Assembly (NCBI GenBank): GCA_009885845.1
Contig: VFJW01000097.1
Span: 1-58,636 of the forward strand
DNA: 58,636 nt
DNA from: Geobacter sp.
Lineage (GTDB): Bacteria > Desulfobacterota > Desulfuromonadia > Geobacterales > Pseudopelobacteraceae
Direction: 5' to 3'
Shown here: in pieces, positions 17,399 to 26,428 of the stretch
Numbering within the stretch: the stretch's first letter is position 1
Layout of the letters: each line of letters begins with the position of its first letter
The notes under the pieces: generated by a model
Told to the model about the DNA's origin: nothing
The model's input: the letters and a program-made list of their open reading frames with translations, nothing else
The model's database searches: none
Made by a program: the position numbers and the translations under genes

Positions 17399-19390
17399 CT
17401 ACTTACGAAGGGCATTGAAAACGCCATCCCACTCTTTGGGTGGCGGGTTGGCAATAAAGCCGGCGCAGCGAACGTTGAAGAGGCGCGACGGTGGATCGTC
17501 GTAGCGCTCTTCCAACTCAGCGAAGATGGCTTTGGCCTCGACGAAACGGCGCTGGCGGAAATGTTCGAGGGCCGCTTCGTACGGGGCAAAGGCAGGATTA
17601 GCCTGCACGGAAACCTCGTAGAGATCCGTTGCCATCTCCTTGCCCTTGAGGCGCACTGCGTCGACACGGCGCAAATGATGCTTTCCCTGCGGGAGGAGCA
17701 CGCGCGTCGCCTCGCTGATCAGCAGCCGGGTGCCGTAGAGCTTGTTGATGCTTTCCAGACGTGAGGAGAGGTTGACGTTATCGCCGATGGCGGTGTACTC
17801 CATCTTTTTGCCGGTAACGCCGATGTTCCCGACGATTACCTCTCCGGTGTTGATGCCGATACGCAGCGAAAGGGGGTCCTGTCCGGAATCCTGCCAGCGG
17901 CTGCGTAACTCCTCCATCTTGGTCCGCATGCGCAACGCACAATCGACCGCCAGTTCGGCGTGATTCTCCTGCTGTAGCGGTGCCCCCCAGAAGACCATGA
18001 TGCCGTCTCCGATGAACTTGTCGAGGGTCCCCTCGTATTCTATGACCAGGTTGGTCATCTCCGCCAGGTACTCGTTGAGGATGCGCAAGACTTCCTGCGG
18101 CGGCAGTTTCTCGCTGAAGCCGGTGTAGTTTTCAACATCGGAGAAGAGGATGGTAAGAACCCGGCTGTCGCCGCCGACCCGTGCCTGACTCGGGTCTTTT
18201 ATCAACCGGTCGACGACATGTTTGGATACGTAGCTGGAGAACATCTCCTTGACCTCTCGTGCCTTGCGGTCGAGGAGGGCGAAGCGGAGGTAGACGGTGG
18301 TGAAAAAGGAGAGGATCAGCGACAGTTCGGGGTAGACGACGTTGATCCACATCCCCTGCAGAAACAATACGTATGCGAAGCCGAAATAGCCGAAGAAGAG
18401 GGCCGTGATCAGTGCGAGGGAGAGCGAATAGCGGAGGTAGAGGGTGATGATTGCCGCCAGAGCACCGAGGGTGACAATGGCGATCAGGTCGATCAGCGAT
18501 TCAACCCCGCTGCGTTTCATGACGGCACCGCGCGCCATGGCATCAATGGCATTGGCGTGGACTTCCACCCCCGGTGAATTGTTGGAGAAAGGGGTGACAC
18601 GCATATCATAGATGCCGAGGGAAGTTGCCCCGACCAGAATTACCTTTCCCTTAAGCCTGGCGGCATCGACCCGTCCGGCGATGACGTCGCAGAAGGAAAA
18701 TCGAGGGTAAATTCCCGGCGGTCCGATGTAGTTGATGTAATGGTAATACTCACTGTCGGTCGGGATAACGTGGTCGCCGAGGGAGATGTGAAAATTGCCC
18801 GGTTTGATGCTTTGGGCGCCGAGCAGTGACTTGGTGGCACTTAGTGACATCGCCGCAACCTGACCCTGATCGTCGTTGAGGAGGAGGCGGATCGAGCGCA
18901 CGACGCCGTCGTTGTCGGGGAACAAGTTGATGTGCGGTTCGGAACGCGCCGACTCCGAGAGGAGAGGGATGCTGCGTGTCACGCCGGCAATTGAACCGTC
19001 GGGGTTGAATTCAAAGGCGGTCGCCAGGGAGGTTATTCCGGAGCGCTTGAGGGCATCGGCAAAGGCCTGATCGGCCGCCTTGCTCTCCTTCTCAGGGAAG
19101 AAGGCGTCCAGGTAGATCGCCTTCGCTCCGGCGGCGGAAGCCCGATCAATGAACTCGGCGAAGCGGGTACGGGTCCAGGGGAAACGCCCCAATTCCTTGA
19201 CGCTCTTATCGTCGATGGCTACGATGACGATATCTGGATTCGGTGTCAGCGGACCGCGTAGATGATAGCGGAAGTCGTAACTCCTGTCCTCGAAACTGTC
19301 GAAGAGTGGATTTTGCACATAATAGAGGATGACGCAAGCCATTGTGATCAGAAAGGTGAGAGCCAGAATGATCAGTTTTTGCCGTTTCAT
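17399..19390 (-). CDS. Adenylate/guanylate cyclase with CHASE2 sensor
   Basis: This 663-residue membrane protein has an N-terminal membrane anchor (residues ~5-25), a CHASE2 extracytoplasmic sensor (about 30-330, with DIVIVAIDDKSVKELGRFPWTR and VILVGATSLGIYDMRVTPFS), three membrane helices (about 335-415) and a class III cyclase domain (about 450-620). The cyclase has metal-binding LFSDVENYT, the substrate Lys in LDKFIGDGIMVFWGAP and GDNVNLSSRLE, so it should be active and, by the Lys, prefer ATP. A short C-terminal helical tail resembles a TPR. I start at 19390, with CGGAG upstream; longer in-frame versions lack a ribosome site. It is divergent from nuoM. Confidence 0.9.
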   Translation of the reverse strand: MKRQKLIILALTFLITMACVILYYVQNPLFDSFEDRSYDFRYHLRGPLTPNPDIVIVAIDDKSVKELGRFPWTRTRFAEFIDRASAAGAKAIYLDAFFPEKESKAADQAFADALKRSGITSLATAFEFNPDGSIAGVTRSIPLLSESARSEPHINLFPDNDGVVRSIRLLLNDDQGQVAAMSLSATKSLLGAQSIKPGNFHISLGDHVIPTDSEYYHYINYIGPPGIYPRFSFCDVIAGRVDAARLKGKVILVGATSLGIYDMRVTPFSNNSPGVEVHANAIDAMARGAVMKRSGVESLIDLIAIVTLGALAAIITLYLRYSLSLALITALFFGYFGFAYVLFLQGMWINVVYPELSLILSFFTTVYLRFALLDRKAREVKEMFSSYVSKHVVDRLIKDPSQARVGGDSRVLTILFSDVENYTGFSEKLPPQEVLRILNEYLAEMTNLVIEYEGTLDKFIGDGIMVFWGAPLQQENHAELAVDCALRMRTKMEELRSRWQDSGQDPLSLRIGINTGEVIVGNIGVTGKKMEYTAIGDNVNLSSRLESINKLYGTRLLISEATRVLLPQGKHHLRRVDAVRLKGKEMATDLYEVSVQANPAFAPYEAALEHFRQRRFVEAKAIFAELEERYDDPPSRLFNVRCAGFIANPPPKEWDGVFNALRK

Positions 19391-19572
19391 GGGGACTCCG
19401 TTGTTGGAGTGTGGAAAGTTGTAAGCCATTTTAGTTGAGGAGATGGCGAATGTAAATGAAAGTGATAAGCTTTTTGTTTTATGGTACATGTAGACGTCGT
19501 AAATAATACTGCAGGTTGAGTAAACAGGAGAAAAAATCTCCGTTTTCCAGATCGAAACAGAATTAGGTCCGA

Positions 19573-21066
19573 ATGTGTAATAACTATCCGCTCCTGACAA
19601 TCCTGATATTCCTCCCGCTGGCCGGCTGCCTGCTGCTCCTGCCGCTTTGGGGCCGTGCGTCTCTTGCCCGGATGGTGGCCTTCGTGGTTGCCGTGTTTGA
19701 ACTGGCGTTGACCGTGTGGCTGTATGCATCGTGGCAGGGTCTGGAGAAGATGCCGACGAGGCTGCCCGGTTACCTGCTGCTGGAGGATGCTCCCTGGATA
19801 CCGTCCTTCGGTATCCGCTACATTCTGGGGCTGGATGGAATCTCGCTGCTGATGGTCATGCTGACTTCGTTCACCTTCTGCGTTGCGCTGGCGGTGTCAT
19901 GGAACGCTATTAAAGAACGGGCGGTACTGTTCCTGGCCCTGATGCTGGTTATGGAAACCGGCATCATGGGTGTTTTCCTCTCCCTCGACCTGGCGCTCTT
20001 CTATCTGTTTTGGGAGATCATGCTGATTCCGATGTTTTTCCTCATCGGCGTCTGGGGGCATGGGCGCAAGATTTACTCGACAATCAAGTTTTTCCTCTTC
20101 ACCATGTTCGGCTCACTGCTGATGCTGCTGGCGATCATCGCGCTGCATCTGCTGCATGCGCAGCAGAGCGGAACAGCGACCTTCAGTCTGCATGATCTGA
20201 TACAGACACAAATCCCTTTTGCCACGCAACTCTGGCTGTTTGCCGCCTTCTTTCTGGCGTTTGCCATTAAATTTCCCCTTTTCCCGCTTCATACCTGGCT
20301 CCCTGATGCGCATACCGATGCACCCACCGCCGGCAGCGTGATCCTGGCAGGTCTGCTGCTCAAGACCGGAAGCTACGGGCTGATCCGCTTCGGTTATCCA
20401 CTCTTTCCGCAGGCAGCAGAGGCAATGACTCCGTTATTCTATACTCTCGCGTTGATCGGCATCTTCTATGCGTCGCTGATCGCCTTTGCCCAGGAGGATA
20501 TGAAACGGTTGATTGCCTATTCCAGTATCGGACATATGGGGTATGTCGCCATCGGTATCGCTTCCTGGCAGCCGGTGGCGCTCTCCGGTTCGATCCTGCA
20601 GATGGCCAACCACGGGGTGACTACCGGGGCGCTCTTCTGTCTGATCGGAATGCTTGATGAACGGGCTCACACCCGCGAAATAGCAGCTTTTGGCGGATTG
20701 TGGGGAAAGATTCCGCTCTGGTCGTTCTTTTTCCTGATCTTCTCTCTGACATCGATGGGGTTGCCGGGGCTGAACAGTTTCGTCGGTGAATTTCTTATTC
20801 TGGCCGGAACCATCAAGCAATCGCCTCTGGTTGTCGTGCTCTCTTTTGTCGGTATCATCCTGCCGTTGATCTATATGGTGCGACTGGTTCAGGAGGTGGT
20901 GTTTCAGCAGGAGCGCCAGCCGCTTGTCCTGATGGATCTGAATCTCCGTGAAATTTCTGTTCTGGTCGCGCTTCTGGTGCTTGACGTCTGGGTCGGCGTT
21001 CATCCGGCTCCGCTCCTGGACATGATTCATCTGCCGGTACAGATTCTGACAGGGGTGGTACCATGA
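19573..21066 (+). CDS. nuoM: NADH-quinone oxidoreductase subunit M
   Basis: NuoM is one of the three antiporter-like proton-pumping membrane subunits of complex I. The 497-residue sequence is about 13-14 membrane helices with the conserved helix-5 Glu in LFWEIMLIPMFFLIG and the helix-7 Lys in FAIKFPLFPLHTWLPDAHTDAPTAGSV, followed by RLIAYSSIGHMGY. The ATG is followed by MCNNYPLL; the ribosome site is weak. It overlaps nuoN by 4 bases. It lies more than 20 kb from nuoL and on the opposite strand, whereas these genes are normally adjacent in the order L, M, N. Confidence 0.96.
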   Translation: MCNNYPLLTILIFLPLAGCLLLLPLWGRASLARMVAFVVAVFELALTVWLYASWQGLEKMPTRLPGYLLLEDAPWIPSFGIRYILGLDGISLLMVMLTSFTFCVALAVSWNAIKERAVLFLALMLVMETGIMGVFLSLDLALFYLFWEIMLIPMFFLIGVWGHGRKIYSTIKFFLFTMFGSLLMLLAIIALHLLHAQQSGTATFSLHDLIQTQIPFATQLWLFAAFFLAFAIKFPLFPLHTWLPDAHTDAPTAGSVILAGLLLKTGSYGLIRFGYPLFPQAAEAMTPLFYTLALIGIFYASLIAFAQEDMKRLIAYSSIGHMGYVAIGIASWQPVALSGSILQMANHGVTTGALFCLIGMLDERAHTREIAAFGGLWGKIPLWSFFFLIFSLTSMGLPGLNSFVGEFLILAGTIKQSPLVVVLSFVGIILPLIYMVRLVQEVVFQQERQPLVLMDLNLREISVLVALLVLDVWVGVHPAPLLDMIHLPVQILTGVVP

Positions 21067-22460
21067 CGTCCGTTGATCTGATGGCACTCACGCCGCTTCT
21101 TATGTTGGCCGCCGGAAGTGTGCTCTGCCTGTTGATCGGAGCGCTCAGGCCGGGTATATACCTGTACGCGGCAGCGATAGCCGTGGTTGCCGCCTCTCTG
21201 CTCTGGAGTTGTATCGTTTCCGTCGAAGCGGCTCTGCCGGGACTTTCGATCACGCCGTTTTCACGTTTCAGCTCGGTTTTTTTCTGCGGAACCGGGATTG
21301 TCTCACTGCTGCTTGCGTACTCATACAACAGACGTCATGGCATTACCGGCGAAGAATATCCGGCCACTATTCTCTTTGCCCTGACCGGAATGGCTGTCGC
21401 GTGTGCTGCAACCGACCTGCTGATGCTGTTCCTCGGTCTTGAGGCGTTTACGTTTGCGTTTTATATCCTGGTGGCTATCAGGCGTGATTCCGCCAGGGGG
21501 GGGGAAGCCGGGCTGAAATATCTGCTGAACGGGACGCTGTCGGCTGCGATTCTGGCGATGGGGATGGCGTTGATCTATGCTGCCCGGGGTACGCTCAAAC
21601 TGGCCGAACTGACTTCCTCCGGCGGAACTCCTGAACCGCTGTTTCTGGCGGGATGTTGTCTGATACTGATCGGGATGGCGTTCAAACTTTCGCTGGTACC
21701 GGCTCATCTCTGGACGGCCGATGTGTATCAGGGTGCACCCGCGCCGGTGACCGCATTGCTCTCAACCGCGTCCAAGGGAGCCTCGCTTGCGGCGCTGATC
21801 CTGCTGCTGCCTACCTTCGGAACCTGGGATGGACTGCATGACATTCTCTGGCTGTTGGCGCTGTTTTCAATGCTGGCCGGTAATTTTGCCGCGCTGGTAC
21901 AGAGCAACCTTACACGGATGCTGGCGTGGTCCTCAGTCGGACAGATGGGATATGTTGCTCTGGCGCTGGTTGCGGCTCCGACCGGTGGATTGAAAGCAGC
22001 CGCATTTTATCTGGTGGCCTATGCCGCCGCAGGACTGGCCGCCTTCGGTGCGGTTTCTGCTCTTTCGGAAGGGGAGGAGTTCGATGCCATAGAGAGCTGT
22101 CGCGGCCTGGGTTACCGAAGCCCGCTGACCGGCGCGGCTCTGGCTCTTGCCATGTTCTCCCTGGCAGGGATTCCGCCGGCAGCAGGTTTCATGGGCAAGT
22201 TTGCGGTGTTTGCCGCCGCCCTGCGGGGAGGAGAAATCGTGTTGGCACTGGTCGGCATGCTTTCAGCGCTGGTGGCGGTATTTTTCTACCTGCGTGTTGT
22301 CGTTGTGCTGTATATGAAACCGTCAACGCCCACGATTGAATCTGTCCGTGTGCCGGATTTCTCTGAAAAAGTCGCCCTGTTTGTGCCTGCCGTTGCTATA
22401 CTACTACTCGGTGTCTATCCCCAGCCGCTGCTGGAACTGCTTGAAAAAATACTGCGTTGA
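21063..22460 (+). CDS. nuoN: NADH-quinone oxidoreductase subunit N
   Basis: This is the third antiporter-like subunit of complex I, 465 residues long. The proton-channel Glu (LMLFLGLEAFTFAFYILVAI) and Lys (IGMAFKLSLVPAHLWTADVYQGAPAPVTALLST) are present, along with RMLAWSSVGQMGY. The C-terminus ends shortly after the last membrane helix. The ATG overlaps the nuoM stop as ATGA. A dispersed palindromic repeat begins 17 bases after the stop and separates nuoN from the next gene, so the transcript may end there. Confidence 0.96.
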   Translation: MTSVDLMALTPLLMLAAGSVLCLLIGALRPGIYLYAAAIAVVAASLLWSCIVSVEAALPGLSITPFSRFSSVFFCGTGIVSLLLAYSYNRRHGITGEEYPATILFALTGMAVACAATDLLMLFLGLEAFTFAFYILVAIRRDSARGGEAGLKYLLNGTLSAAILAMGMALIYAARGTLKLAELTSSGGTPEPLFLAGCCLILIGMAFKLSLVPAHLWTADVYQGAPAPVTALLSTASKGASLAALILLLPTFGTWDGLHDILWLLALFSMLAGNFAALVQSNLTRMLAWSSVGQMGYVALALVAAPTGGLKAAAFYLVAYAAAGLAAFGAVSALSEGEEFDAIESCRGLGYRSPLTGAALALAMFSLAGIPPAAGFMGKFAVFAAALRGGEIVLALVGMLSALVAVFFYLRVVVVLYMKPSTPTIESVRVPDFSEKVALFVPAVAILLLGVYPQPLLELLEKILR

Positions 22461-22476
22461 CCGGAATAATCGATAA

Positions 22477-22604
22477 AATACCAATTCCAAATCAAAGCGC
22501 TATCTTCGTTGGCTCGTCTTCGGCTCCTCAACGTACCGTCTGTACGCCTCGTCGCCTCAATCCTTGCCGCCTTGATATCATCTTTGATTTGAAATTGGAA
22601 TAAC
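22477..22604 (+). repeat. Dispersed 126-bp repeat, copy 1
   Basis: The ends are inverted: CCAATTCCAAATCAAAG at the left and CTTTGATTTGAAATTGG at the right, with one mismatch, and a central CGTAC/GTACG hairpin. The same element, about 93% identical and in the same orientation, is at 27864-27991. No reading frame is inside, so it is non-autonomous. Confidence 0.85.
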
Positions 22605-22624
22605 TACCTGCCGGAGAGAATTAC

Positions 22625-24226
22625 ATGAAAGACGATCTTAAGCCGACGCCTGCAACAGGAGTCAGGAACCCCCGGCCTTCAGCTTTGCTTCTGGTGACGG
22701 CACTTGTATGCGGTGCGACTGTTATGGTTGTTGAAGTTCTCGGTTCCCGCGTGATCGGTCCGTTTTTTGGTGCCAGCCTCTATGTGTGGACGTCGCTTAT
22801 AACAGTGACCCTCGTTGCGCTTGCGGCAGGATACTGGGGTGGCGGAGTTCTCTCCGACCGCAGCCGAACCAGTATCGACTGGCTTTACCTACTTATCGGG
22901 CTCGCCGGCGTTTTTATCCTGCTTGTCCCGCTGTTGAAAATCCCTGTTATAAAATTGGTACTTCCGCTTGGATTGCGGTTCGGGTCATTGGCTTCGGCCG
23001 GTTTGCTGTTCGGGCCCGCCCTGATTCTGCTGGGTATGGTATCGCCTCTTATTGTCAGGAACGCTATTCGGGAAACGGCAAGCATTGGAAGGACGGTCGG
23101 CCTTTTTTCATCGGTATCGACGGTGGGCAGTTTTGTCGGTACAGTCTGTACCGGTTTTGTCCTGATCGCGTATTTCAATGTTGACCGGATTTTTGTTGTT
23201 ACTGGTGGTGTACTGCTGCTGCTTTCAGTCATGTATGCCGGTATCTACCGGCGATTCTGGCTCTGTGTGCCGCTGCTGTTCGTGCCTTTTCTTGTGCCTG
23301 AAGCCGGCGCGCTGCATTCCAAACTGCTTCCGGGTGGCACACGCGTATCCCGGATCTTTTTCAAAGACACCTTTTACGGCAACATGCAGGTGCTTGAGTA
23401 TTCTTTTGGAGACAGGCGCACCCGTGAATTGATCGTGGATGCAACTATTCAGGGGGGGATTGATGTGGTTTCCGGTGCTTCCGTATATGAGTACCCGTAT
23501 TTCCAACAGTTTATTCCGCGAGCCATTAACCCGAACGGAAAAGAATGTCTTGTAATCGGACTCGGTGCCGGGGTGATTCCCATGTGGTATGAGCAGCAGG
23601 GGGTGCGTACCGATGTCGTCGATATTGATCCCCATGTTTTTGATGTCGCCCGGCGTTTTTTTTCATTTAGAATCGGTGGTGAATCAATTGTTGATGACGC
23701 CCGGTATTTTCTGAATCGCCCCGGAAAACGCTATGATTACGTTATTATTGATGTGTTTAACGGCGATAACACGCCCTTTCATGTGCTGAGCAAAGAGGCA
23801 TTGATGACCGTCAAGCAGCGTATGGCTCCCGGAGGGGTACTCGGGATAAATTTGTGGGGAAACCTGAAGAGTGACACGTATATGACCGCTTCAATTGTCC
23901 GGACTCTTAAAGAGGTCTTCCGCACGGTCGATATATACCCCGGTTTTGACAATGCTGCTTCGGAAGGGATCGGCAACCTGGAGGTTTTTGCGTATGAGAT
24001 GGCTCCCGTAACAATACATGCCGCCGCGTTAGCCGGGTATAGCGTACACCCGCTGGCCGACAATGTGCGCCAGTTGATGCACAAAAAGTTTGAGTTTCCC
24101 GTGGATACTCCGGCGATAACTTTGACTGATGGCTATAACCCGATAGATTTTTATGATGTAAAAACCAGAGAGATCAACAGAAAGCGGATTATTGATGCGA
24201 CCGATCTCGACTTTCTCATGTCCTGA
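22625..24226 (+). CDS. Membrane-fused spermidine synthase-like protein
   Basis: The 533-residue protein joins about seven or eight N-terminal membrane helices (residues ~18-230) to a cytosolic aminopropyltransferase-like domain (about 240-500). The second part has the Rossmann SAM-type motif CLVIGLGAGVIPMWYEQQG, an acidic strand end VVDIDPHVFDVARRFF and the active-site-like YVIIDVFNGD. Related fusion proteins are annotated as fused MFS/spermidine synthase; whether they make polyamines or use another nucleophile is unsettled. GGAGAG precedes the ATG. The final ~40 residues carry ITLTDGYNPIDFY, a common end in this family. Upstream is the dispersed repeat and downstream the convergent mqnD. Confidence 0.82.
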   Translation: MKDDLKPTPATGVRNPRPSALLLVTALVCGATVMVVEVLGSRVIGPFFGASLYVWTSLITVTLVALAAGYWGGGVLSDRSRTSIDWLYLLIGLAGVFILLVPLLKIPVIKLVLPLGLRFGSLASAGLLFGPALILLGMVSPLIVRNAIRETASIGRTVGLFSSVSTVGSFVGTVCTGFVLIAYFNVDRIFVVTGGVLLLLSVMYAGIYRRFWLCVPLLFVPFLVPEAGALHSKLLPGGTRVSRIFFKDTFYGNMQVLEYSFGDRRTRELIVDATIQGGIDVVSGASVYEYPYFQQFIPRAINPNGKECLVIGLGAGVIPMWYEQQGVRTDVVDIDPHVFDVARRFFSFRIGGESIVDDARYFLNRPGKRYDYVIIDVFNGDNTPFHVLSKEALMTVKQRMAPGGVLGINLWGNLKSDTYMTASIVRTLKEVFRTVDIYPGFDNAASEGIGNLEVFAYEMAPVTIHAAALAGYSVHPLADNVRQLMHKKFEFPVDTPAITLTDGYNPIDFYDVKTREINRKRIIDATDLDFLMS

Positions 24227-24299
24227 TGCGTCAGTAAAATAGCAGCCATCCCTGCCATTTTTCCTTTTGTTCTGACATGTGCCAAGCCTCCAGTTAATT

Positions 24300-25136
24300 T
24301 CAAATAAAAAGCGGTACCGTTGACGGTGGAATTATCCCTGCCTGTTCGGCCCGTTGCAGCAGACAGGAGATGGCACAAACTCCCTCATCCCCCAGTTCTG
24401 CCGAAAAATCGTTAACGTACAGCCCGATATGGGCGGCACAGACCTCCGGACTCATCTCCTGCGCATGCTCACCGATATAGCTGGCAGCCTCGTCCGGATG
24501 AGTGCGGGCATAGTCAATCCCAGCCTTCAAGGCATGTTCGACGGTTCCGATAACCTCAGCTCCAAGAGACCGTTTTGCAACAATTCCACCAAGCGGAATC
24601 GGCAGTCCGGTTTCACCCTCCCACCATTCTCCCAGATCGAGCAGTTTGTGTAGTCCGGATTCCTGATACGTAAAGCGAGATTCATGGATGATCAAACCGG
24701 CGTCAACGGAGCCGCTTGATACGGCTTCCACGATTTCATTGAACGGCATGATGATGAAATTCTCCAGAGCCGGATCGAACAGCCGCAGCAGCAGCAGGGC
24801 GGTCGTGAACCGGCCCGGTACGGCGATGGTTTTTCCGCGCAGATCCGCCGGATCAATCTTTGCGACTGCCACCAGCAACGGCCCGCAGCCCCGTCCGAGA
24901 GCGCTGCCGGAGCGGAGCAGCGCGTACTGATCCCGGATATGTCCCAAGGCGTGGTACGACACTTTGCTGACATCGAGTTCTCCCGTCAGTGCCATCAGGT
25001 TGAGAGTTTCGACATCCTCCAGTTGCTCCCGGTATGTCAGGCCTTCCGTATTGACCAGACCATGCACGAGCGGATAAAACATGAAGGTATCATTGGGACA
25101 GGGGGAAAAACCGAGGGTAAGTTCTTTGGGTATCAT
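24300..25136 (-). CDS. mqnD: 1,4-dihydroxy-6-naphthoate synthase (futalosine pathway)
   Basis: MqnD converts cyclic dehypoxanthine futalosine to 1,4-dihydroxy-6-naphthoate on the futalosine route to menaquinone. The 278-residue periplasmic-binding-protein-like fold is recognisable from LGFSPCPNDTFMFYPLVHG at the start, DVETLNLMALTGELDVSKVSYHALG, KTIAVPGRFTTALLLLRL and DAGLIIHESRFTYQESGLHKLLDLGEWWEGETGLPIPLGGI. It has no signal peptide, so it is a cytosolic enzyme. It lies 25 bases after dtd on the same strand and may share its transcript. MqnB of the same pathway is encoded at 50795-51559. Confidence 0.93.
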   Translation of the reverse strand: MIPKELTLGFSPCPNDTFMFYPLVHGLVNTEGLTYREQLEDVETLNLMALTGELDVSKVSYHALGHIRDQYALLRSGSALGRGCGPLLVAVAKIDPADLRGKTIAVPGRFTTALLLLRLFDPALENFIIMPFNEIVEAVSSGSVDAGLIIHESRFTYQESGLHKLLDLGEWWEGETGLPIPLGGIVAKRSLGAEVIGTVEHALKAGIDYARTHPDEAASYIGEHAQEMSPEVCAAHIGLYVNDFSAELGDEGVCAISCLLQRAEQAGIIPPSTVPLFI

Positions 25137-25161
25137 AGTCTCTCATTTACTACGAAAATCG

Positions 25162-25599
25162 TCAGCGTTCCAGTATAAATGTCACCGGCCCGTCGTTGAC
25201 CAGCGACACCCGCATGTCGGCCTGAAAGATGCCGGTTTCTACCGGCAGGCCGGTACGTCGGGCAGCGACAATAAAGTACTCATACAGCCGTTTCCCCTCA
25301 TCTGCCGGAGCTGCCGTATCGAATGAAGGACGTTTCCCTTTGGAACAGTTGCCGGCAAGGGTAAATTGGGAAACTACCAGCAGGCCGCCGCTGATATCAT
25401 GCACCGAGAGGTTCATTTTGCCGTCATTGTCGGAGAACATTCGCAACCCGCAGATTTTATCCACCAGCCAGTCAGCTTGAGGTTCCGCGTCCCCTTTTTC
25501 CACGCCGAGGAGGATCATTATCCCCGATCCGATCTGACCGACAACTATATCCCCGACAGTGACCGAAGCGGATGTAACACGTTGGATGACCGCTTTCAC
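25162..25599 (-). CDS. dtd: D-aminoacyl-tRNA deacylase
   Basis: DTD hydrolyses D-amino acids (and glycine) from mischarged tRNA. I start at the GTG at 25599, giving the family-standard 145 residues beginning [21 protein letters not shown] lies upstream, and the longer in-frame version has no family N-terminus. The two active-site motifs are present: [26 protein letters not shown] (S-Q-x-T-L) and the Gly-cisPro loop near the end, here [11 protein letters not shown]. The gene starts 14 bases after a broken antitoxin gene and precedes mqnD. Confidence 0.92.
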   Translation of the reverse strand: MKAVIQRVTSASVTVGDIVVGQIGSGIMILLGVEKGDAEPQADWLVDKICGLRMFSDNDGKMNLSVHDISGGLLVVSQFTLAGNCSKGKRPSFDTAAPADEGKRLYEYFIVAARRTGLPVETGIFQADMRVSLVNDGPVTFILER

Positions 25600-25612
25600 A
25601 GGTTCATTTCCT

Positions 25613-25835
25613 TTACACCTTTTTGACGAATTCAGATTCCAACTGCATTGCGCCGATCCCATCGATTTTGCAGTCGACGGCTGAGAGCACAGCGGGTTCA
25701 CCGCTGCTGCGCTTGGTTGGGCGTTTGTAGCAGGCCACTGCCGTTGCGCACGATCCTGACTGATTCGCCAGATTCGACAAAATCAAAATACTGCTTTGCA
25801 TGATTACGTAATTCAGAAAATGTAGCCTGTTTCAT
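25613..25835 (-). pseudogene. Phd/YefM-type antitoxin, frameshifted
   Basis: The first ~33 residues ([20 protein letters not shown] then [12 protein letters not shown]) are a clear Phd/YefM-family DNA-binding N-terminus with GAGGGG before the ATG at 25835. Right after RNG the frame runs to an early stop at 25698. One frame over, the sequence stays open for about 43 more codons ([12 protein letters not shown]... ending EFVKKV) to 25613. A single-base indel near 25735 is the simplest reading. No toxin gene is found next to it. It is either decayed or the truncated 45-residue form is expressed. Confidence 0.65.
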
Positions 25836-26062
25836 AAAACCCCTCGCTTGTACATGCGAATGTAATTTACAATGTACAACTGTGGTAATCAAATATCCAG
25901 TAACTCTTCAAAAAACACAAGTAGCCGGGAGAAAAGGCGGAACGCCTGGCTACAAGTTTTCACCGCAACTGTTCAAGGTAGTTACACCATCACCAAGGTG
26001 CATATCAATACTTTTCAATACTACCGCTTGACGTTAGTGCCGCCATGCGGTAGGAAACATTT

Positions 26063-26368
26063 ATGAAAACAACAAAAATCCGGCCTATCCACCCCGGCGA
26101 AATTCTGTTAGAGGATTTTCTTCTCCCGTTGGGCGTCACCCGTTATCGTCTTGCCAAATCGATCGGAGTCCCACAGCGCCGCATAGACGAAATCTGCGCT
26201 GATAAACGGGCAATTGCTGCCGATACCGCTCTGCGCCTTCCCCGCTTCTTCGGCACCGATTCGCAAAGCTGGTTGAATCTCCAATCCCGGTATGATCTCG
26301 AAGTTGCTGCGGAATCACTTTCAGAGAGGCTTGACCGTGACATCATCCCTTTCAAGCTGGCGGCATGA
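26063..26368 (+). CDS. HigA/VapI-type antitoxin, apparently without toxin
   Basis: The 101-residue protein matches the HigA family: it begins with IRPIHPGEILLEDFLLPLGVTRYRLAKSIGVPQRRIDEI, a helix-turn-helix, followed by LRLPRFFGTDSQSWLNLQSRYDLEVA. Such proteins bind their own operator and neutralise a HigB-type RNase encoded just upstream. Here the 170 bases upstream hold no recognisable HigB, so it is an orphan or a regulator in its own right. AGGAAAC lies before the ATG. The tail ending KLAA is longer than in many HigA proteins. The gene is 60 bases before the sigma-54 regulator on the same strand. Confidence 0.82.
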   Translation: MKTTKIRPIHPGEILLEDFLLPLGVTRYRLAKSIGVPQRRIDEICADKRAIAADTALRLPRFFGTDSQSWLNLQSRYDLEVAAESLSERLDRDIIPFKLAA

Positions 26369-26428
26369 AGAGTAGCTCCGCAGTATTCCGCATGAATAAA
26401 TACGATCCCGCCGCTGACGGAGGACCTG

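Noticed and set aside
25893-26062. HigB toxin gene upstream of the orphan HigA
   Set aside because: None of the three frames shows the HigB core motifs or a proper start; the region is short and AT-rich.
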